From contig NZ_JACDUR010000007.1 of NCBI RefSeq assembly GCF_013761175.1, positions 480,915-544,914 of the forward strand: a DNA stretch of 64,000 bases, in the 5' to 3' direction. The position numbers were made by a program, and so were the translations under genes. How positions within the stretch are numbered: position 1 is the stretch's first letter; every line of letters starts with the position of its first letter. Positions 1 to 7,860 of the stretch are shown in pieces. The DNA is from Nonomuraea soli (GTDB lineage: Bacteria; Actinomycetota; Actinomycetes; Streptosporangiales; Streptosporangiaceae). Under the pieces are notes generated by a model. That model made no database searches. It saw only the letters and a list, made by a program, of their open reading frames with translations, and had not been told where the DNA came from.

Positions 1-479
1 TGGTGGTCGAGCCGGACGGCCCGCCGTGCGGCTGTGGCGGCCGCGGCTGTCTGGAGGCCGTCGCCCGCGGTCCCGCGCTGGTCGAGTGGGCGCTCGCCCA
101 AGGATGGAAGCCGGGAGCCGCCGCCCCGAGCCGGGACGCCGTGCCGTACGAGGAGGACAGGGCCGTCACCGGGCGCACGCTGGCCGACGACGCGAGGGCG
201 GGCGACGAGGTCGCCCTGGCGGCCTTCCGCCGCGCGGGCCGCGCGCTCGGGCTGGCCATCACCGCCGCGACCCACCTGTGCGACCTGGACGTCGTCACCA
301 TCGGAGGAGGTCTGTCGCAGGCCGGGAGCCTGCTGTTCGACCCTCTGCACGAGACGCTGCGCGAGCACGCCCGCATGGAGTTCGCCCGGCGCGTCAAGGT
401 GGTGCCCGCGGCGCTGGGACAGGACGCCGGGCTCGTGGGCGCCGCCGCGCTGATCCTGGCCGCCGACCGCTACGCCTGA
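1..479 (+). CDS. ROK family sugar kinase or regulator, C-terminal part (5' end outside window)
   Basis: The reading frame is open from the window edge, so the N-terminal part of the gene, including its ATP-binding residues, is missing. Near the start of the visible protein is the ROK zinc-binding signature CGCGGRGCLE, in which three cysteines would bind zinc. It is followed by the helical C-terminal half with the glycine-rich stretch TIGGGLSQAG that is typical of ROK glucokinases and N-acylhexosamine kinases. ROK proteins phosphorylate sugars such as glucose or N-acetylglucosamine in the cytoplasm, or act as xylose/NagC-type repressors when they carry an N-terminal HTH. The visible part cannot separate these. 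The gene ends four bases before the convergent lipoprotein gene on the other strand. Confidence 0.85.
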   Translation, partial: VVEPDGPPCGCGGRGCLEAVARGPALVEWALAQGWKPGAAAPSRDAVPYEEDRAVTGRTLADDARAGDEVALAAFRRAGRALGLAITAATHLCDLDVVTIGGGLSQAGSLLFDPLHETLREHARMEFARRVKVVPAALGQDAGLVGAAALILAADRYA

Positions 480-483
480 GTGG

Positions 484-1347
484 TCACCAGTCGAGACCCC
501 ACTCCTGGCTGATCCGTTCGAGGATCTCCAGCTGGCGCGGGTTGAACAGGGGCCGGAAATCCCTGCCGCACTCCAGGTCGGCCAGGGCGGTCTCGATCTC
601 CTCCTCCAGGTAGGGCCGGGCCTCGCCGGCCGAGATCTCGGGCATGTACTTGGCGCCCTCGGGGATCTCGGGGAACTGCTTCCTGCCGATCGCCCACAGC
701 CGTGCGTAGACCCCTGCCGAGGCCATCGCGCCGACCTTGCTCGGCAGGATGGAGGTGACCGCGACACCCTCGCCCCGCAGGCACGCGCCGTACGTCCTGG
801 CCAGGGCGACCAGCCGCGGGTCGCCGTCGAGCTCGCGCGAGGCCGCGTCGTCCATCGCTCTCTGCGCCCGCTCGAAGTGGTCGACGAAGCCCTTGACGCT
901 CTTGCCGGTGAGAGCCCGCACCATCTCGATGTAGCAGGCGTCCGAGGCCTCCTGGTAGGCCTCGTTCTGGGCGGGCGACATGTGCTGCCTGATCCGGTCG
1001 TTGGGGTTGTTCTCATAGACGGAGGAGGTGTCGGCCTTGAGGTCGTCGGGGTAGACGAACCGCGCGAAGGCCCGGAAGCCGTACGTGGAGCGCACCCGCT
1101 TGCCCGCCTCGTAGTCGCCCAGCAGGGCCGCGCGCTCGTCGGCGGAGGGCTCGGGCTGCCGGGGCACGAAGACCTGGTATCTGAAGCCCCTGCGCTCCAT
1201 GCAGCCGGCCCGGTACTCCTCCTGCTGGCGCTGCCGGTCCGCCATCGAGGTGGGCCGGCCGGCCGGGACCGCCACCGGCGCGGACGAGCACGACACCAGC
1301 AGCGCCGCCACCAGCACCGCCACCAGGGCCGGAGCGTTGGCCCTCAT
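484..1347 (-). CDS. Predicted lipoprotein, second of a tandem paralogous pair
   Basis: A 287-residue secreted protein with a signal peptide ending in a lipobox-like LLVSC (Cys at about residue 20), so it is likely tethered to the outer face of the membrane. Starting at 1347 puts the signal peptide first and gives a 4-base ATGA overlap with the upstream paralogue; a longer in-frame start at 1437 would remove the signal peptide. It shares with the upstream protein a CM(x)3GF(x)Y block after the signal peptide, paired cysteines in the middle and a C-terminal LECGxxF block, so the two arose by duplication. I recognise no catalytic motif. Function unknown. Confidence 0.85.
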   Translation of the reverse strand: MRANAPALVAVLVAALLVSCSSAPVAVPAGRPTSMADRQRQQEEYRAGCMERRGFRYQVFVPRQPEPSADERAALLGDYEAGKRVRSTYGFRAFARFVYPDDLKADTSSVYENNPNDRIRQHMSPAQNEAYQEASDACYIEMVRALTGKSVKGFVDHFERAQRAMDDAASRELDGDPRLVALARTYGACLRGEGVAVTSILPSKVGAMASAGVYARLWAIGRKQFPEIPEGAKYMPEISAGEARPYLEEEIETALADLECGRDFRPLFNPRQLEILERISQEWGLDW

Positions 1348-2183
1348 TGCTCGGCGCCCAGCCCGTACTCCGCGTTGGCCTGGATGGTCAGCCGGTTGGC
1401 CTTGGGGTTGAACACCGCGTAGAAGTTCTTGCCGCACTCCAGGTCCTGGAAGGCCGTGTTGATCTCACGCTCGAAGTGCCTGCGCGCCACCTCGGGCGGG
1501 ATGGGCGGTACCTCGCCGACGGTCGCGGGGTCGGCGTAGCGGGCCTCGACCTCTTCGAGCTTGGCCGTCCATGCCCGGATTCCGTGGGTGGCCAGGCTCG
1601 ACGGGTTGTTCTCCGTGACCGGCTGGCCGATGCGGTTGAGACAGTCGGCGAAGAGCGCGGCCTGCACGATCAGCTCCGGGTCGCTGTCGAGCACCTCGTC
1701 GACCTTGCGTTGCCTGTTGCTCTCGACCTGCGCGTAGTAGTCGGCGCGCGACCTGGCCGGGACACCGAGCACCTGGCCCACGGCGTTGACGAAGCAGCGC
1801 TCGGCGGCCACGTCGTAGGTCCTGCGCTGCGCGGCCGACAGGGCCTTGCGCAGCTCGTGGTTGGGGTTGGAGTCGGGGGTCTCGACACCCTCCGCCGACG
1901 GGTCGGTGGTGTGCACGTAGCGGGCGAAGATCCCGAAGCCGTACTTCTCGCGGATCCGCCGCAGCGCGGTGTAATCGCCCTGGGCGGCGCGCCGCCGTAT
2001 GTCGTCGACGCGTGGCTGTGGCAGGTACGGGACGTACTTGAAGCCCTTCTGCTTCATGCAGTCGGCGATGGCCAGTTCCTGGTCCTGGCGTTTGTCCGTG
2101 CCCGCGCTCGTGACCCGCTCGTGGCTCGGCGTCGCGCAGCCGGCGAGCAGGAGCAGCGAAAGGATCAGAAGCGTGGCCTTCAT
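1344..2183 (-). CDS. Predicted lipoprotein, first of a tandem paralogous pair
   Basis: A 279-residue protein with a clear lipoprotein signal, hydrophobic core then LLLAGC with the cysteine at residue 16. The mature part has a CMKQKGFKY block, an NPNHELR segment and a C-terminal DLECGKNF block, all mirrored in the downstream lipoprotein. Conserved cysteines suggest two disulfides in the extracellular domain. The gene starts 13 bases after the stop of the upstream membrane-protein gene and overlaps the next lipoprotein by ATGA, so it is probably cotranscribed with the PadR module. Ligand and role are unknown. Confidence 0.85.
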   Translation of the reverse strand: MKATLLILSLLLLAGCATPSHERVTSAGTDKRQDQELAIADCMKQKGFKYVPYLPQPRVDDIRRRAAQGDYTALRRIREKYGFGIFARYVHTTDPSAEGVETPDSNPNHELRKALSAAQRRTYDVAAERCFVNAVGQVLGVPARSRADYYAQVESNRQRKVDEVLDSDPELIVQAALFADCLNRIGQPVTENNPSSLATHGIRAWTAKLEEVEARYADPATVGEVPPIPPEVARRHFEREINTAFQDLECGKNFYAVFNPKANRLTIQANAEYGLGAEQ

Positions 2184-2196
2184 CGCAGAGGGGGGG

Positions 2197-3087
2197 TCAG
2201 AGCAGGACGTGGCGCCGGGCCCTGAGCGGCACCGCGGTGGCCGCCCCGGTGAGCAGGAGCAGGAGCCCCCAGTGGGCCACGTCCTGCCGTCCGGCCGTGG
2301 CCATCGTCTCGATGAGCACGGCCGAGGCGGGCAGGAGGTACAGGGCCGCCGCCAGCCCCCAGCGGGAGTCGCCGGTCACGTGGCCGGCGTAGACGGCGGC
2401 CAGGAGGAGCACGGTCTCCAGCCCGACCCGGACCACGGCGGCGGGACTGCCCGCCACCAGGTCGAGCCAGGCCGGATCCGTGCCGGCGACCAGGGGCACC
2501 GCGAGGAGCCACCACCACGAACGCCGTCGCGGGCGTTCCTCGCGAATGGCCAGCGCCACCAGGCCGAGGATCATGAGCAACCAGGAGGCCAGCGGCGCCA
2601 GCGGGCCGCCGTTGCCGTACAGCGCGGGCATGCCCTCCCAGGGCGCGTCGGCGAAGACCGGGAGCAGGGTCTCGTCGAGCCACGGCTTGCCGAGCGTGAT
2701 CGCGACCACCTTCACGCCGGTGAGCAACGCCAGCGGGATGGCCAGGCCCAGCCGGCCGCGGAGCACGCACAGGACCACCAGGCCCGACATGCCCAGCCAT
2801 ACCGGGACGGACGATGCGTAGGGGATCAGCACCGCGAAGTTGAAGAGGCTGAGCACCATGACACCCAGATGGATGCCATCGGTCCAGGCGGGCCCCTGTG
2901 CCGCCTCGACGATCCGGGCGCGTACGCCCCCGAGCACCAGTGCCCAGGCCTCCCTGACCGGAGGGCTGACTCTCGTGGGCTCGGCCCGATCGAGAAGCAC
3001 ACCGAGGAGTTCGTCCCCGTAGTCCGAGCGGTAACCGGTCGGGTAGGCGCGAAGCAACCACCGGTATCGGCGCTCGAGCCGACTCAT
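2197..3087 (-). CDS. Polytopic membrane protein of a PadR-linked pair
   Basis: A 296-residue protein. The first 70 residues form a soluble, basic prefix (RRYRWLLRAYP, then GDELLGVLLDRA) of the kind often seen ahead of membrane proteins encoded next to PadR regulators in actinomycetes. About six to seven hydrophobic segments follow. The start overlaps the PadR stop by ATGA, so the two are translationally coupled. It is clearly paralogous to the protein at 3454-4332. PadR-partner membrane proteins of this kind are usually of unknown function; a role in sensing or transport is inference. Confidence 0.85.
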   Translation of the reverse strand: MSRLERRYRWLLRAYPTGYRSDYGDELLGVLLDRAEPTRVSPPVREAWALVLGGVRARIVEAAQGPAWTDGIHLGVMVLSLFNFAVLIPYASSVPVWLGMSGLVVLCVLRGRLGLAIPLALLTGVKVVAITLGKPWLDETLLPVFADAPWEGMPALYGNGGPLAPLASWLLMILGLVALAIREERPRRRSWWWLLAVPLVAGTDPAWLDLVAGSPAAVVRVGLETVLLLAAVYAGHVTGDSRWGLAAALYLLPASAVLIETMATAGRQDVAHWGLLLLLTGAATAVPLRARRHVLL

Positions 3088-3416
3088 GAGAAGGTCGCCC
3101 CGAGTGTGCGTCTGGTGACCACGGAGGCCGCTTCCTGCATACGTTTGGCCTCGGCCTGGACCAGGCCGCTGCCCTCTTCCGTGATGCGGAAGTAGCGGCG
3201 TTTGCGCCCGTTGACGACCTCTTCGCGCTCCACCACGATCACGCCGCTTCCGGCCAGACGGTCGAGCGCGCCGTAGAGGGTGCCGACCGCGAGGATGATC
3301 CGGCCCTGCGACAGTTCCGCCACCCTCTTGAGGATCGCGTGCCCGTGGAGCGGACCGTCCAGGAGCGCCGCGAGCACGAAATACGTCTGCTCGCTGACGG
3401 ATGATCCCCTTGACAT
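3084..3416 (-). CDS. PadR family transcriptional regulator
   Basis: A 110-residue winged-helix protein. It contains the PadR signature LDGPLHGHAILK, then VGTLYGALDRLAGSGVI as recognition helix and wing entry, and RRYFRITEEG as the wing. A C-terminal helix would give the dimer interface. The family represses neighbouring genes and releases DNA on ligand binding or degradation of the repressor. The start at 3416 is chosen because a TTGACG/TATGTT promoter places the transcription start on that ATG; the longer frame upstream runs into the previous gene. It is coupled by ATGA to the membrane-protein gene and is a duplicate of the PadR at 4329-4652. Confidence 0.93.
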   Translation of the reverse strand: MSRGSSVSEQTYFVLAALLDGPLHGHAILKRVAELSQGRIILAVGTLYGALDRLAGSGVIVVEREEVVNGRKRRYFRITEEGSGLVQAEAKRMQEAASVVTRRTLGATFS

Positions 3417-3422
3417 GCCGGA

Positions 3423-3452
3423 AACATAATTCGTTGCGCGTAGTATCGTCAA
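3423..3452 (-). promoter_or_regulatory. Promoter for leaderless padR transcript
   Basis: Read on the minus strand, TTGACG (3452-3447) and TATGTT (3428-3423) are separated by 18 bases. The -10 lies six bases before the ATG at 3416, so the transcript would begin at or next to the start codon. Confidence 0.6.
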
Positions 3453-3453
3453 G

Positions 3454-4332
3454 TCAATCCAGGGGGTGCCTTCGATACCGGTACGGCAACGCCGCCGAGG
3501 CCACGGTGACGAAGGTGAGCAGGCCCCAGTAGGCCAGGTGCTGACGCGACAGGAAGTCGAGGTGCTGGGCCATCTCGGTGGACAGCACCAGCAGGTAGAG
3601 GGCGGAACCCAGGGCCCAGCGCGGATCGCGCGAGACGTGGCCCGCCCACGCGCCCAGCGTGATGAGCGCCGCCGCAAGGACCAGCCGGTTGAGGCTCAGG
3701 GGGAAGATCTCCCCGCCCTCCGAGATCCACTCCGGGCCCGCCCAGGCGACGAGGGGAAGCGCCGCGAGCCACCACGCGGACCGCGTGTGCCGTACACCTC
3801 GCAGGATCGGCAGCGAGGCGGCTACCAGGGCGTAGCCCGCGGCGACGGCGAGGGGACCCGTGGTGGAGTGGAGCGGGCGGCCGGTCAGGAAGTCGGGGTA
3901 GACCGGGATGAGGGTGAGCTCGAAGAGCTGCGCGCCGGCCGCGATCGCGGTGGCCTTCGCGCCCGTCACGACGACCAGGGGCAGGGCCAGGAGGGTCCGG
4001 CCCCGCACGATGGCCAGCAGGGCGGCCAGCGACACGACGACCCAGATCGGGAGCGAGCCGAGGTACGGCAGGAGCGCCGCGGTGTTGACGACCATGATCG
4101 CCGTGATGCCCAGGTGCAGGCCGTCCCGCCACGGGTTGCCTCTGGCCAGCTCGTGCACCCTGGCCTGCAGGCCGCCGGAGACCAGGCCTACGACCTCCCG
4201 GGCCTCCGGCACCCGGCGGCCCGGGCCGGCGGAGTCGAGCAGCAGGTCGAGGAGCTCCCCGCCGTGCGCCGTGCGGTAGGCGCGCGGATAGCACCGCAGT
4301 AACCAGCGGTAGCGGCGCTCGAGCACCGTCAT
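3454..4332 (-). CDS. Polytopic membrane protein of a second PadR-linked pair
   Basis: A 292-residue paralogue of the protein at 2197-3087. It has the same N-terminal basic prefix (RRYRWLLRCYPRAYR, then GGELLDLLLDSAG), followed by about seven hydrophobic segments starting near residue 75. It starts within the stop codon of its PadR partner (ATGA overlap). Its TGA lies inside the -35 region of the next PadR gene, so the second module keeps its own promoter despite the tight packing. No transport or enzymatic motif is evident. Confidence 0.85.
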   Translation of the reverse strand: MTVLERRYRWLLRCYPRAYRTAHGGELLDLLLDSAGPGRRVPEAREVVGLVSGGLQARVHELARGNPWRDGLHLGITAIMVVNTAALLPYLGSLPIWVVVSLAALLAIVRGRTLLALPLVVVTGAKATAIAAGAQLFELTLIPVYPDFLTGRPLHSTTGPLAVAAGYALVAASLPILRGVRHTRSAWWLAALPLVAWAGPEWISEGGEIFPLSLNRLVLAAALITLGAWAGHVSRDPRWALGSALYLLVLSTEMAQHLDFLSRQHLAYWGLLTFVTVASAALPYRYRRHPLD

Positions 4333-4652
4333 GCGTAGTTGCGGTTGACGACCAGGGAGGCGGCCTCCAGCATGCGCCTGGCCTCGGCCTCCAGGATGCT
4401 CTTGCCCGACTGGGTGATGCGGAAGTAGCGGCGGCTGCGGCCGTTGACGATCTCTTCGCGGTCGACGAGGATCACGCCGCGGTCGCTGAGGCGCTCAAGG
4501 ATGCCGTAGAGAGTGCCGACGGAGGGCTTGACCCTGCCGTTGGACAGGTCGGTGACCACTTTCATGATCGCGTGTCCGTGGAGCGGGCCGTCGAGGAGTG
4601 CGGTGAGCACGAAGTACATCGGCTCGCTGACTTCGTCGGTACCCCTGGGCAT
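4329..4652 (-). CDS. PadR family transcriptional regulator
   Basis: A 107-residue winged-helix regulator closely related to the PadR at 3084-3416 (LLDGPLHGHAIMK, VGTLYGILERLSDRGVI, RRYFRITQSG). Two starts are possible, 4664 and 4652. I favour 4652 because a TATGTT hexamer (4665-4660) lies seven bases before it, repeating the arrangement at the paralogous gene, and because the protein then begins like its paralogue (MPRGT versus MSRGS). The ATG at 4664 is itself part of that -10 hexamer. It is coupled by ATGA to the membrane protein that it probably controls. Confidence 0.92.
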   Translation of the reverse strand: MPRGTDEVSEPMYFVLTALLDGPLHGHAIMKVVTDLSNGRVKPSVGTLYGILERLSDRGVILVDREEIVNGRSRRYFRITQSGKSILEAEARRMLEAASLVVNRNYA

Positions 4653-4679
4653 GTGGCTGAACATAACACGGGAAAGGGC

Positions 4680-5492
4680 CTACCTGACCTGGCCGCCAGC
4701 GGCCATCCAGGTCAGGATCGCCTCGCTCTGGCCGCGCAGGAGGTGGCCGGATTCCGGCAGCCACCGCACGGTCGCGCTGGGCGCCCGCTCCTCGACGATC
4801 TTCCTGGTCCGGTCCGCGTCGATCATGGCGTCACGGCCGCCGAGGACGACCAGCATCGGCCGGTCGGTCAGGGGGAGCGTGGGAAGCGGGTCCCGCCTGG
4901 GGCGGAAGTGCGTGAAGATCAGCAGGATGAAGTCGGCCGCGTCCTGGTCGACGCTGCCCAGCGCCACGCGCAGCGAGCGCTTGAGCCCCCATCGGCCCAG
5001 GGGCGCCAGGGCCAGCGCCTTGAGCGCGAAGCTCGGCCGCATCCTGCCCAGCCCGCCGGGATTCAGCAGCACCAGGTGCTCCACCTTCGCGGGCCTGCGC
5101 AGGGCGTAGTCGAGGGCGACGAACCCGCCCAGCGATTCGCCGATCAGGCTCGCCCTGGTGAGGCCCAGTCCCTCGAGTACGCCGTCGAGCCACCTGGCGT
5201 GCCCGTCGGAGCCGAGATCGTGCCGCAGCTCGGGGCTCAGCCCCGGCTCTCCCGGCAGGTCGACCGCGTAGACGCGGTAGTGCTCGGCGAGCGCGGCGAC
5301 CTCCGAGGCCCAGCCCACGCTGGTGCCGCCTGAACCGTGCAGCAGGATCAGCGGGGGAGCGCCGGAAGGCCCGCTGGCCACCACCGACGCCTCTGGCAGC
5401 TCGATGCGCTCGTACGGCACCGGCCAGTGCTCCATCAGCTTCCGGTAGGCCTGGTGGATCCGCTGTCTGCCCGTTTCCGACTTGAAGATCAT
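4680..5492 (-). CDS. Alpha/beta hydrolase
   Basis: A 270-residue single-domain alpha/beta-hydrolase fold protein. The oxyanion-hole motif HGSGG is at residues 52-56, the nucleophile elbow GESLGG puts the serine at 120, and Asp221 and His250 complete a plausible triad. There is no signal peptide, so it should act in the cytoplasm. Substrate cannot be predicted; esterase, lactonase or carbon-carbon hydrolase are all possible. The gene overlaps the upstream HTH gene by ATGA, so the two form an operon under the palindromic operator at 5898-5918. Its stop lies just upstream of the next PadR promoter. Confidence 0.88.
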   Translation of the reverse strand: MIFKSETGRQRIHQAYRKLMEHWPVPYERIELPEASVVASGPSGAPPLILLHGSGGTSVGWASEVAALAEHYRVYAVDLPGEPGLSPELRHDLGSDGHARWLDGVLEGLGLTRASLIGESLGGFVALDYALRRPAKVEHLVLLNPGGLGRMRPSFALKALALAPLGRWGLKRSLRVALGSVDQDAADFILLIFTHFRPRRDPLPTLPLTDRPMLVVLGGRDAMIDADRTRKIVEERAPSATVRWLPESGHLLRGQSEAILTWMAAGGQVR

Positions 5493-5884
5493 GCCATCGC
5501 CCCGATCAGCTTGATCAGGTCCGCCGTGATGCCCGGCTCGCCGAGGAGGACCACCTTCAGCCGGCCGCGCTCGGTGTCGTAGACGGTCTGCGCCTGGACC
5601 GACTGGCCGCCGCGCAGCGCCGCCATGAGGTGCGTCGAGATCCGGTCGGCGTCGTCGGGGCTGATGGCGTCGATCTGCACGATGCTCGAGACCTCGACGT
5701 GGCGGCGCGTGCGGACCGGCTCGTCGTCGACGGGCAGGCCGGTGAACGCCTCGAGATCCTCACGCGTGATCCGGTACTGCTTGCCGATGCGGACGGCCTT
5801 CAGCTTGCCGTCGCGCACGTAGTTACGGACCGTGCGGACGTGCAGGTCCAAACGGTCAGCGACCTGCTCGATCGAGAAGTACAT
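5489..5884 (-). CDS. Excisionase-type helix-turn-helix regulator
   Basis: A 131-residue protein. Residues 1-50 are a MerR/excisionase-type winged HTH (IEQVADRLDLHVRTVRNYV, then GKQYRITREDLEAF). The C-terminal half, about residues 60-131, is a small alpha/beta domain of unknown ligand. It starts at 5884, six bases after a TATAAA -10 element. A perfect 10-base inverted repeat sits just upstream across the promoter, so autorepression is likely. It is coupled to the alpha/beta hydrolase gene. Despite the domain name, nothing around it suggests a phage excisionase. Confidence 0.88.
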   Translation of the reverse strand: MYFSIEQVADRLDLHVRTVRNYVRDGKLKAVRIGKQYRITREDLEAFTGLPVDDEPVRTRRHVEVSSIVQIDAISPDDADRISTHLMAALRGGQSVQAQTVYDTERGRLKVVLLGEPGITADLIKLIGAMA

Positions 5885-5890
5885 GCACTT

Positions 5891-5918
5891 TTTATACCCT
5901 ATCTTCCAGGAAGATAGG
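5891..5918 (-). promoter_or_regulatory. Palindromic operator and -10 of the HTH/hydrolase operon
   Basis: Perfect inverted repeat CCTATCTTCC (5898-5907) and GGAAGATAGG (5909-5918) around one central base. It is followed on the minus strand by TATAAA (5896-5891), six bases before the ATG at 5884. The palindrome covers the -35/spacer region, as expected for a repressor site. Confidence 0.65.
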
Positions 5919-5938
5919 TAATTATGGGGAGTGTTACG

Positions 5939-7360
5939 TCAGTTGGCGGCAGGCTTCTTCGCGGTGAACAGCCAGGCGTCGAACAGGGAGTCGAGCTGCT
6001 TACCCGACACCTTCTCCGCCAGCGCCATGAACTGCGAGGTGGTGACGTTGCGGTAGCGGTTCTGCGCGGTCCACTCCTTGAGCAGCTTGAAGAACGCCGG
6101 GTCGCCGATCGCCTCGCGCAGGGCGTGCACGGTCATGCCGCCCCTGGTGTAGACCGACTCGTTGAACAGGTCCTTGGGCCTGGCCTTGCCCGGAGGGTAG
6201 GCCCACATCGGGTGGGAGGCCGCGCGGGCGAAGTAGCCCTGGAAGATCGCGTCGGCCGACTCGCGTCCCGTGTGCTCCGACCACAACCACTCGGCATAGG
6301 TGGCGAACCCCTCGTTCAGCCACAGGTCGCTCCACCGCTTGATGCTCAGGCTGTTGCCGAACCACTGGTGGGCCAGCTCGTGGGCGATGATCGCCTCGTC
6401 GGGGTCGAAGCCGCCGTACATCGGCTTGGTCTGGTTCTCCAGCGCGTAACCGGCGGAGAAGTTGTCGACCACGCCGCCGGTGGAGGAGAACGGGTAGGGA
6501 CCGAAGACCGTGCTCCAGTAGTCGGTGATCTTCCCGGACCAGGTGTAGAGGTTCTCCAGCGACGAGCGGAACCGCGGGTCGACGGCGGCCAGGTTGACGA
6601 TGCCGGAGGCGGTCTTGCCCTGGCGCATGTCGAACTTGCCGAGCGTCATGGTCGCCAGATAGGTGACCATGGGGTGCTTCTCGCTCCAGGTGTAGGTGGT
6701 CTTCTCGCCCGAGGTCACCGGCTGCCGCGTCATCTCGCCGTTGGCCAGCGCGACCAGGCCCTTCGGCACGGTGATCTCGAAGTCGAACCTGGCCTTGTCG
6801 GCCGGGTGGTCGTTGGCGGGGAACCACGTCTTGGCGCCGTTCGGCTCGCAGGTGACGAAGGCGCCGTCGTCGGTCGGGATGAAGCCGTAGGTGCCCAGGT
6901 TGCTGGAGTCCTCGACCGGCTTCGGCTTGCCCGAATACTCGATCGCCGCGGTGAACCTGGCCTTGTCGTCGATCGGCGTGGCCGGGGTCAGCGTCAGCTC
7001 GTCGCCCGATCGGCTGAAGGTGGCGGGCTTTCCGTCGATCTCGACCGACTCGACGTCGAGCCCGGCCAGGTCGAGGTTGAAGGCCGCCAGGCGCTGCTTG
7101 GCGACCGCCTGGATGGTCGCGGTGCCGTCGAGGTGCTTGCGTGCCGGGTCGTAGGCGAGCTTGAGCCCGTAGTGGGCCACGTCGTAGCCGCCGTTGCCGT
7201 CGAGCGGGAAGTCGGCGTCGCCGATGCCGGGAGCGCCGTGCTCCGTCGACTCCGGCTGCTGCTTCTGCGACGCGGGAGGCGGCACGGTGTCACCGCTGGA
7301 GGGGGAGCACGAGAGCACACCCAGCAGGGATACACCGACCAGCGCGCACGATGACCTCAT
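5939..7360 (-). CDS. Secreted M1 family zinc aminopeptidase (lipoprotein)
   Basis: A 473-residue M1 metallopeptidase. The signal peptide ends in VLSC (Cys18), so it is probably a lipoprotein acting outside the cell. The zinc site is HELAH at 327-331 with the third ligand Glu350 in WLNEGFATYAEW. The exopeptidase motif, normally GAMEN, appears as YALENQT near residue 305, as in many actinobacterial members. A downstream SVYTRGG supplies the likely catalytic tyrosine. At 473 residues it has the N-terminal beta domain and catalytic domain but lacks the long C-terminal domain of PepN, as in other secreted actinomycete members. It likely trims peptides from the N-terminus for nutrition. Confidence 0.92.
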   Translation of the reverse strand: MRSSCALVGVSLLGVLSCSPSSGDTVPPPASQKQQPESTEHGAPGIGDADFPLDGNGGYDVAHYGLKLAYDPARKHLDGTATIQAVAKQRLAAFNLDLAGLDVESVEIDGKPATFSRSGDELTLTPATPIDDKARFTAAIEYSGKPKPVEDSSNLGTYGFIPTDDGAFVTCEPNGAKTWFPANDHPADKARFDFEITVPKGLVALANGEMTRQPVTSGEKTTYTWSEKHPMVTYLATMTLGKFDMRQGKTASGIVNLAAVDPRFRSSLENLYTWSGKITDYWSTVFGPYPFSSTGGVVDNFSAGYALENQTKPMYGGFDPDEAIIAHELAHQWFGNSLSIKRWSDLWLNEGFATYAEWLWSEHTGRESADAIFQGYFARAASHPMWAYPPGKARPKDLFNESVYTRGGMTVHALREAIGDPAFFKLLKEWTAQNRYRNVTTSQFMALAEKVSGKQLDSLFDAWLFTAKKPAAN

Positions 7361-7394
7361 GAAACCAGAAGCCTACGCGAGGTGAGCGAAAGGA

Positions 7395-7826
7395 TCAGGC
7401 ATCTACGACGAGCGTCTTGCCCGCCTTGTCGTGCACGGCCTGCTTGCGGTCGTCGAACAGGATGAATCCCAGGTCGATGAGGGTGCCGACGCAGCACAGC
7501 CAGCTCATGAGCTCGCGCACCAGCTCGCGCACGGCGATCTGCCCGACGCTCGCCTTCGAGCCGTCGACGGCGACGACCCGCATGCCGAAGACCTTCTTGC
7601 CCACGGTCTGGCCGTTCCAGAAGGAGTGCAGCAGCCAGAAGTAGAGGAAGCCGATGATCGACATCGGGATGACGTGCTCGACCGGAACCCGTTCCCAGAT
7701 CTCCAGGTTGGAGTTCCACACCTCCTGGTAGCTCGTCCAGCCGAAGGGCGAGGAGACGATGGACACGATGATCATGTCCAGGATGCCTGCGAAGAGTCGC
7801 CGCCAGCGACCCGCGAGTGGTGCCAT
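7395..7826 (-). CDS. RDD family membrane protein
   Basis: A 143-residue protein with two to three hydrophobic segments. The RDD pattern is visible as R(x)3AGILD in the first membrane segment and GQTVGKKVFGMRVV before the third, ending with a DDRKQAVHDK loop. RDD proteins are small membrane proteins of mostly unknown function, some linked to ion exchange. The start at 7826 lies inside the loop of a 15-base perfect hairpin formed with the spacer to the upstream hpd gene. Initiation may therefore depend on RNA folding. Confidence 0.8.
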   Translation of the reverse strand: MAPLAGRWRRLFAGILDMIIVSIVSSPFGWTSYQEVWNSNLEIWERVPVEHVIPMSIIGFLYFWLLHSFWNGQTVGKKVFGMRVVAVDGSKASVGQIAVRELVRELMSWLCCVGTLIDLGFILFDDRKQAVHDKAGKTLVVDA

Positions 7827-7852
7827 ACCGCCAAGATCACCACTCGCGGGTC
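7808..7852 (-). repeat. 15-base perfect inverted repeat spanning the RDD start codon
   Basis: Arms 7808-7822 and 7838-7852 are perfect reverse complements (GACCCGCGAGTGGTG / CACCACTCGCGGGTC) around a 15-base loop. In the minus-strand transcript the hairpin begins eight bases after the hpd stop, and its loop holds the GGCGG and ATG of the RDD gene. There is no U-run, so it could be a terminator of the actinomycete type or a translation-control element. Confidence 0.7.
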
Positions 7853-7860
7853 AAGGAAAA

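Noticed and set aside
5924..7354. Long plus-strand ORF opposite the M1 peptidase gene
   Set aside because: Composition is the Val/Gly/Arg/Leu pattern of an antisense shadow, and the minus strand has complete M1 motifs.
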